The notes beneath the pieces are model-generated. The model saw only the letters and a program-made list of their open reading frames with translations. It was not told the origin of the DNA and did not search any database. Shown here in pieces: positions 57,982-64,000 of a stretch of 64,000 bases of DNA. The stretch is from Trichoderma breve (lineage: Eukaryota > Ascomycota > Sordariomycetes > Hypocreales > Hypocreaceae), in assembly GCF_028502605.1 (NCBI RefSeq), contig NC_079234.1, forward strand, positions 930,001 through 994,000, given 5' to 3'. A program made the translations under genes and the position numbers. Positions within the stretch are counted from its first letter, which is position 1, and each line of letters opens with the position of its first letter.

Positions 57982-58587
57982 CAAAGCCGCCAATCCTGCT
58001 AATGCCTTCGAAGGGCGCCTGAGGCTGGTGTGAACCGCACTACCGGCCTGGCAACTGCTTCTGAAGTTCAAGACTTGGCCCACCGGTCGTTTGGCTCTGT
58101 TGGTACACTTCGCATAGGAGCATACTCTTACACTGTCGATATCAACTAGCTATTTTAGTTATCAGCGAAATTATTTGTTTTTCAAGCTACAAGTTCTTAA
58201 AACCTCCTTGAAGAAGTCGTACCTTCTTTTGACGATGATGTTGGCAGCTTTGGCACCAGCAGATGCTTTGAAGTAAAACCCTGCCTCCCTTTAGCCCAAC
58301 ATCAATATCACAGTGAATTTACATGATATGTTAATCTTGCAGTAAAGGGTTTTATAGTTCTATATAAAAGCTCATATGCGCTCAGCTATTCAACATATAT
58401 CAAATCAACCTGTTACATCAATATAACTAACAAAAATCATATCAACCTTGATAAGCTCCCTTCGAACTGCCTTTTAAAGACATGATTTCAGTGAAATAAC
58501 CAACCATCCAGTGCCAATTCTAATGATTATCAGGGATGGAGTGTTTTTGGCAAGCCATTTCCCTTAGAATCGGATGTCCATGCTGAA
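57982..58587. other. Intergenic, convergent 3' ends
   Basis: 3' sides of the 533-aa gene and the KP4-like gene. A/T-rich. No gene seen. Confidence 0.5.
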
Positions 58588-59379
58588 TTAAGCAACAAAG
58601 TTGACGGTGAGCTCGCCGTTGTCGACGTTGTTGCCGCTATCAGTAGGAATAGAGCCGCAAACTTGGCAACCATGGTCCTTGAGCTGGTCCAAGAAGGTAA
58701 CAGTCTGGTCCTTGTTGAATTGGCGGTTTCCGATGTTCTGGTAGAAAGCGCAAAGACGACCGGTGGCGAGAGCAACACAGGCAACTTGTTGGCCATTGCC
58801 CCAAGAGCCATCAGGGCCGGCAGCCACAGCGTCCCGGACGTCTGAGAGAGTACCATGAGGCAAATTGGCAACGCCGCCGACGCCGCAGCTAGAGCTACCA
58901 CGGCAGTTGATGCCAAGGCTACGAGCAAGAATCTCCGAAGCTCCCTCAGGCTTTGAGACGGGCTCAGGGGCACGTTCGACCTCGACGTGGCGCTTGGCGT
59001 TGGTGACCATGTTGGCAGTCAGCTCGCCATTGTCAACATTGTTGCCAGGATCGACGGGAATAGAACCGCAGGCAGCGCAGCCGTGGTCGAGGAGACCTTG
59101 GACAAAGTTGACAGTCTGGGCGACGGTCCATTGGCGGCCGGTCTTCTGGTAAAAGATGCAGAGAGATGGATTACCGATTGTAATGGAGGACTGGGCACAT
59201 GTGACATGCTGGCCGTCGCTAAAGGTACTGCCCTGATTCATACCACGGAGCTGGCCTATGGCTGTGGACAGAAGTCCTTTGTTGCCAGAGCAGAGACCGC
59301 TGCCGTTACAGTTGATGCCACCAGCGTTGACAGCAGTGATCGCAGAGGCGATGGTGAGGAAGGTGTTTCCGAATTTCAT
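58588..59379 (-). CDS. Secreted protein with two tandem KP4-like domains, 263 aa
   Basis: Single exon from ATG 59379. Signal peptide is residues 1-19. Domain 1 (about 20-125) begins GGINCNGSGLC and domain 2 (about 155-262) begins GINCRGSSSC. Both contain HGC-x2-CGSIP and end in GNNVDNGEL, each with six cysteines in matching positions. This is the KP4 fold known from the Ustilago P4 killer protein and from cellular KP4-like genes of ascomycetes. The linker (NAKRHVEVERAPEPVSKPEG) holds a Lys-Arg site suited to Kex2, so two mature peptides are possible. KP4 family members affect calcium channels of competitors; activity of this copy is not shown by sequence. A TATA box lies about 130 bp upstream. 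Confidence 0.9.
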   Translation of the reverse strand: MKFGNTFLTIASAITAVNAGGINCNGSGLCSGNKGLLSTAIGQLRGMNQGSTFSDGQHVTCAQSSITIGNPSLCIFYQKTGRQWTVAQTVNFVQGLLDHGCAACGSIPVDPGNNVDNGELTANMVTNAKRHVEVERAPEPVSKPEGASEILARSLGINCRGSSSCGVGGVANLPHGTLSDVRDAVAAGPDGSWGNGQQVACVALATGRLCAFYQNIGNRQFNKDQTVTFLDQLKDHGCQVCGSIPTDSGNNVDNGELTVNFVA

Positions 59380-61344
59380 CTTGAAGATGCAATGGTACGT
59401 TCCGTAACTGTATTAGACAGATGGAGAAGATGAGAGACGACGTTAATGTTGTAGAATGATGCTTGGAAGGCGGATTGAAGTTGAACGGGATGGAGAGGAG
59501 AGCCTCTATTTATAAGTTTTCTCCCCTTATATGATTAGCAATCAAATTCAGATTTCCTCTATCTATCAGCTGCTCATCTGCGGATCTTCTCTGCTCGGGT
59601 CGTCGGCATGAGGTCCTTTCCCGCGGAGAATTACAGTTGTTTGCTTGGCCTTGAGCCCATCCTACTTACAAACCTATACTCAGCATGCCCATCGGACATA
59701 ACACGGGATGTTTTTGGGTACTGTAACTGGAAAATTTGACTGGTGGACTTTTTCGGCCTGCTAATCGATATGGATATATCCAAGCTTATTCAACTCTATG
59801 CCTATCAGTTTTCACAGCGTAGCATTTTGATATCCCGAGTGGAGATGTCTGCGGGTCGGTATTTTTCCTGCGGTGTTGCTGATGCTCAAGCTTATGGTCT
59901 TACCCTACTAAAGCGGCAAGAAAGACATATGTTGATAATTCATATGACACAACGGACGTGGGGAAGCGGCAGGTATTCTTCCGCCTGAGATATTCTCATC
60001 CGTGCAACACGCAACACTCTAGGATAGACCTAAACTCAATGTATCAGTTGGACTTCAGTCTTTCCTTTGATAAGATTCATTATTCATTCTGATACAATTA
60101 TTATCAAATCCTCGCCTTTTTATTAGACACTAAATGGCAAAGTTTCGAGTATCTTCGTCAAAGACTGAAAGTCCGCATATTTGACGTTGCATCTAACTGG
60201 CGTATCTAATTCACCCATTATTTGGTGGAGCTTATATTAACTGGATCAAGTTCTAGTGCTTATTCTATTGAGTACAATTTTCCAGCTGAAGGCTTTTGCT
60301 TGATTTTGTTTATTCCTTTGCTTGTCTATTTGGTTATTTGGTATTAACAACAGCCAAGAAAGGCACTCAACTTCTACGCATTAACTGTTCATAATCCACA
60401 CATTATCACATTACATTAGGAAATAGCAATCTCCCTATAGTAATTATGTCACACCAGGAGTCTCAACCAGATAGTTAGTCCCAGAGCGCACATTTGGCTC
60501 AATACAAATCATTTGGAAATCGCTGATTGAAGCTACTAAAGGCTAGCGAGTTGGTCTTCAAATTGCCGATAACCCGACAGCTTACCTATCAAGAGCAGTC
60601 CTAGTTATTACGCGTAACTCCTGAACAGGGGTCTTCTGGCTGTGTGGCATATGATGTAACAAGCTGGCCTCCTATAGGTCAGTATAGGAACGGATCGCCA
60701 AGGAATAAACTTTGTCAGATAAACATAAGACTCTGTAATCCTTGAGCGATTGTGGAGCTCTAATTTTGCCCAGATTCCAGTCTGATAGTAGTTGTAGATA
60801 TATATTAGTAAGCACCCCATAGGCTAGACTGCATTATGAGATAATATAGTAACAAGAATACTATAAAATTGAAGAAAAGTATCACCCTCATAATGGGTTA
60901 GCTAGTGGGTCTACACGTCACTTTTGATGTAGTATTGGACTGCGGGTTGTCAGACTATGTATGTATATTCCGGAGGCGGTGGAATTTTCCGATGCAGTGG
61001 TATTCGGATGTCAACTGGGGCCGCCTGCATGGCATTTTCCCATTGGCCTGATCCCCTGGTAAATATGGATGATGAGGAATTAAATTTCATGCAAGGATCA
61101 TTGGCTGAGAGCCGTTAGACGGCATCTGCCTATTGGCTCTCGGATCAATTAATCCAATAAGAGAGAGTAGAGATAGAAGAGGGAGGAAAAGACGTAAGGA
61201 AAATAAGAAGAAGGGAAAGGAAGAGGAAGATAGTAGCAGTAGTAGGAGAAGAAGAAGACAGCAGGAGCGTTAGATGTATCAATAATGTTTTCTTCATCCT
61301 TTATTACTTCTATTATCTGTAACAATACCGCAATTATAAAGGCT
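59380..61344. other. Gene-free interval, 2.0 kb, AT-rich
   Basis: Promoter of the KP4-like gene at left, 3' side of the SDR at right. A-rich GAAGA tract at 61165-61265. No coding region or RNA gene recognised. Confidence 0.5.
59506..59514 (-). promoter_or_regulatory. TATA box of the KP4-like gene
   Basis: TATAAATAG on the minus strand about 130 bases before ATG 59379, in a purine/pyrimidine-mixed promoter. Confidence 0.65.
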
Positions 61345-62266
61345 TTAATTACTAAAGTCAGTAGATATCGCCAGTTTATGACAAAGTTCAACATCCGTCT
61401 TTACCAATTGAAGCTTCTTTTCAATACGAGAAACTGCATCTTTGCCTAACGGTGACCTCAATACTTGCCCTTTCAAATGACCAGCCGCCCCTTGACCACT
61501 AACCACCTGGAATATTATGTCTACTGCTTTTTCTGGATCGCCTGCTTGTTTACCAGCAGAATCACGAAACTTGTTAAGGACAGTATCGACCGGTGTACCT
61601 TCATACCCTATATCTGCCGGGACGTTCCTCAAAATGCTCGCGTGCCAAAAGTTCGTACGAAACGCCCCTGGCTCGACAATGAGCACCGAGATGCCGAAAC
61701 TGCCGACCTCTTTCGCCAGAGCCTCGCTTAGACCTTCCAGGCCAAATTTGCTCCCTGCATACAGACCGCAACTGGCTGGCGCATCTTGGCCAGCAACGCT
61801 GCTGATGTTCACAATTGTTCCGTGACGGCGTGCTCTCATTCCGGGTAGCACAGCCTGGATCGTAAAGAGTGGTCCGAATACATTCGTCCGGAACTGATAG
61901 GTGGCATCGTCTTCACTATTCCCCATCATGTTAGCTTATTCATCATTGATTGTATTATAAGGACACATACGTAAAGAACTCGACTGGTCCTAGAGTTGAG
62001 TAGCCAGCATTATTTATGAGGAAGTCGATTCTACCATGTATCTTCTCTGCTGCCTGCACTTTCTTGATAATGCTATCTCGGGGTTCAGTCATGTCAAGCT
62101 CGACGACACTGCCACCTGCTTGTTCGATCGACTGGACAGCGTCAGCTGAACGCTGCTTATTCCGGACTGTGCCAATGACTTTGTGTCCAGCATGAAGAGC
62201 TTGAAGGCTAAGGAGGAGCCCGAAACCAGGTGAAGTCCCAGTAATGAACCACACGGGAGAAGACAT
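61345..62266 (-). CDS. Short-chain dehydrogenase/reductase (classical, 17beta-HSD-like), 288 aa
   Basis: Two exons (61971-62266, 61345-61915) sum to 289 codons; donor GTATGT, acceptor AATAG. ATG 62266 is used because the frame further upstream opens with GTG. TGTSPGFG lies at 9-16, LINNAGYS at 83-90, NISSVAGQ, then YAGSK at 151-155 and VEPGAFRTNF, the full set of classical SDR motifs. It belongs to the large fungal group that reduces or oxidises ketones and alcohols of unknown nature. It is the fifth SDR in the window. Confidence 0.9.
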
Positions 62267-63225
62267 TTTCGAGTTGTAATTTTCCACTGCCTGGGGATGA
62301 CTGATAATAGGAAATATTCCAAGGCTTGCAATCTTGAAGTGTTACAGCATAAGGATGCGTACACAAGGGGCGATCGATGTACATATTTATATACATCTGA
62401 TGCATGGCTTTTGTTTCAATTACGAAGGGTTAAGATTCCATTCAACCTTCAGTGCTGTATAGAGTGTCTTCAGCAACTAGGCATTGTAGCTCTTCGTCTG
62501 CCGAGGTAGCGGCAAGAGATGTAAATTGTAGCGAATAAGCTGTGGTGTATCGTATATGCAGCTTATTGTAAGTGGGGACGCCCCTAATTTACGGCGTTCC
62601 TAGGGCCGGAATTGAATCGATCAGCAGCCGGGCTATAACGCACTGATGAATATATGCCTAGGATACTGACTCAGTATGAATCAGTAAACTTTGATCTTCA
62701 AAGGAGTATATGTATTAAACGATATTAATAATACTATGCCATATTTCTCTATTTGCGTGGTCCAGCCAATAGGGTTGAACATATCGTATATGGAAAGTAA
62801 GAAACAATGTCTTTCTCCAATTCAAGAATTCCAAGATACGTAAAATACAAATTTATAATGAGTCGAGCTTATAAATTAGTTGTTAGAGCAATCCAAATTG
62901 TATGTGATTCTTACAAATCTGATATTCGATATGTAAGCCTGTGTGCTAGAAACGTTTGTGGACTTACGAGGACACTTAGTCCAATCTATCGCTACAGACT
63001 TCAGATTGTGTATAAATCAGAGGTGCTGCATCCAATCTTAGAACCGGTGAACTAACACCCTTTAATTGTAACAAGTCTGAAAAACCCCCGAATATCTGAA
63101 CTCACCAATACTGTCCTATCATATGCTGAGTATGTATAGTCTCTGGATTCGTTGAAGCCTTGATGATATTGCTAACTAGTAAAGCAGACGCATATCGAAT
63201 GCTTGAGCCGCTGTTCACTGACAAT
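62267..63225. other. Intergenic, about 1 kb
   Basis: Divergent promoter between the SDR and the epoxide hydrolase. AT-rich. The open frame at 62807-63055 shows no domain. Confidence 0.45.
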
Positions 63226-64000
63226 ATGAGGACGCCTGATTTACTGATATTCGTCTTTGGGCTTCTATCTAAAGCAATCAATATTGGACCACCCAATGTC
63301 AGGCCGGTAAAACTGGATTTTACTCAACATGTGCCGCATATGCTTGACCTTGTCAAAGGAACTCACCTTCTATCTACTGAACTTCAGACTGCTAAAATGG
63401 GACTGAACAATACTTTATTAACGGGAATGCCGTTATCTATACTTCGACAACTGCAGAATGAATGGACTACCAATTTTGATTGGGAAAAGGAGCAGAACCC
63501 TATCAACAAGTAGGGCCCGGCATAACAATCACTCTTATATACAAAGCACACTAACTGTTCCTGTAGATACCACCAATTTATTGCCAACATTGATGGACAA
63601 GATGTACACTTTGTCCATGAGAAATCTCAGGATCCTAACGCTATACCAATCATTCTACTGCATGGGTGGCCAGGTTCTTTCCTAGAGATGCTACCTCTAG
63701 TCGATTTGCTTGTCCAGGACAGTTCAGCTATAACATCCAAGCACACCTCTTTCAATGTTGTAATACCGTCTCTGCCGGGATTCGCACTCTCATCTCCCTC
63801 ACCTGATGGCTGGACAACATCTGACACTGCCGACATATTCAATAAACTCATGACAGAGGTTTTGGGTTATAAGACCTATGCAGTACACGGGACTGACTGG
63901 GGATGCGTCGTGGGGTACGACTTATACGACCGATTCAACAGAACCGTTCGGGCGATACACCTGAGCTTTTTGCCATTCACGCCGCTTGACACAGAGCAGC
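63226..64000 (+). CDS. Epoxide hydrolase (EPHX1-like), 5' part, cut by the window end
   Basis: Exons 63226-63509 and 63567 onward (beyond 64000). Start at ATG 63226 gives a hydrophobic N-terminus (LLIFVFGLLSKAINIG), plausibly a membrane anchor as in microsomal epoxide hydrolases; an in-frame ATG at 63160 is the alternative. The epoxide-hydrolase N-terminal domain reads PLSILRQLQNEWTTNFDWEKE and NKYHQFIANIDGQDVHFVHEKS. The alpha/beta-hydrolase part follows with HGWPGS (oxyanion loop), SLPGFALSSP and the nucleophile elbow GTDWGCVVGYD with the catalytic Asp. It hydrates epoxides to diols. The cap and the His of the triad lie outside the window. Confidence 0.88.

Noticed and set aside
1..64000. 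tRNA and rRNA genes
   Set aside because: Scanned by eye for B-box-like GGTTCGAATCC and conserved rRNA blocks; none convincing. A covariance-model scan would be decisive.

Overview
The window is nuclear DNA of a filamentous ascomycete. The evidence is many short introns (about 50-100 nt) with GTRAGY donors and YAG acceptors, compact genes on both strands, a fungal Zn2Cys6 regulator, KP4-like and BBE-type secreted proteins, and fungal housekeeping genes (GLN4-type glutaminyl-tRNA synthetase, PSF3, an OS-9/Yos9 lectin, a centrosomin-motif protein). Gene content fits Sordariomycetes, probably Hypocreales (Trichoderma-like); the exact taxon is inference.

Layout. 0-18 kb is a metabolic accessory segment: an SDR, a cupin membrane protein, a secreted FAD oxidoreductase, the glutaminyl-tRNA synthetase, two further SDRs, a broken DHA2 drug transporter, an AflR-like Zn2Cys6 regulator and another SDR. 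It looks like the tailoring, export and control part of a secondary-metabolite locus without a core synthase. 20-29 kb is sparse and AT-rich: a BTB/POZ gene, a terminal-inverted-repeat element, a DUF7587 gene, a small cysteine-containing secreted protein and an RlpA-like double-psi beta-barrel protein. Directly 3' of the last lies a roughly 0.7 kb array of about 23 hairpin-forming repeats, the most unusual sequence in the window. 30-51 kb is the conserved core: centrosomin-motif protein, OS-9, C2H2 factor and PSF3, separated by very long gene-free intervals. 51-59 kb is a conflict-type island: a trypsin-fold protein lacking its catalytic serine, a MACPF-like protein divergent from an unknown 533-aa protein, and a secreted protein with two KP4 domains. 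The right end carries another SDR and the 5' part of an epoxide hydrolase.

Most multi-exon models were assembled by hand, and each total coding length was checked to be divisible by three. Three coding lesions stand out: a nonsense codon plus a frameshift in the DHA2 transporter, an apparent +1 shift in the OS-9 signal-peptide exon, and a GDSGS-to-GDFGS change in the trypsin-like protein. The first two could be assembly errors, and read mapping would settle that. No rRNA, tRNA or CRISPR was recognised.
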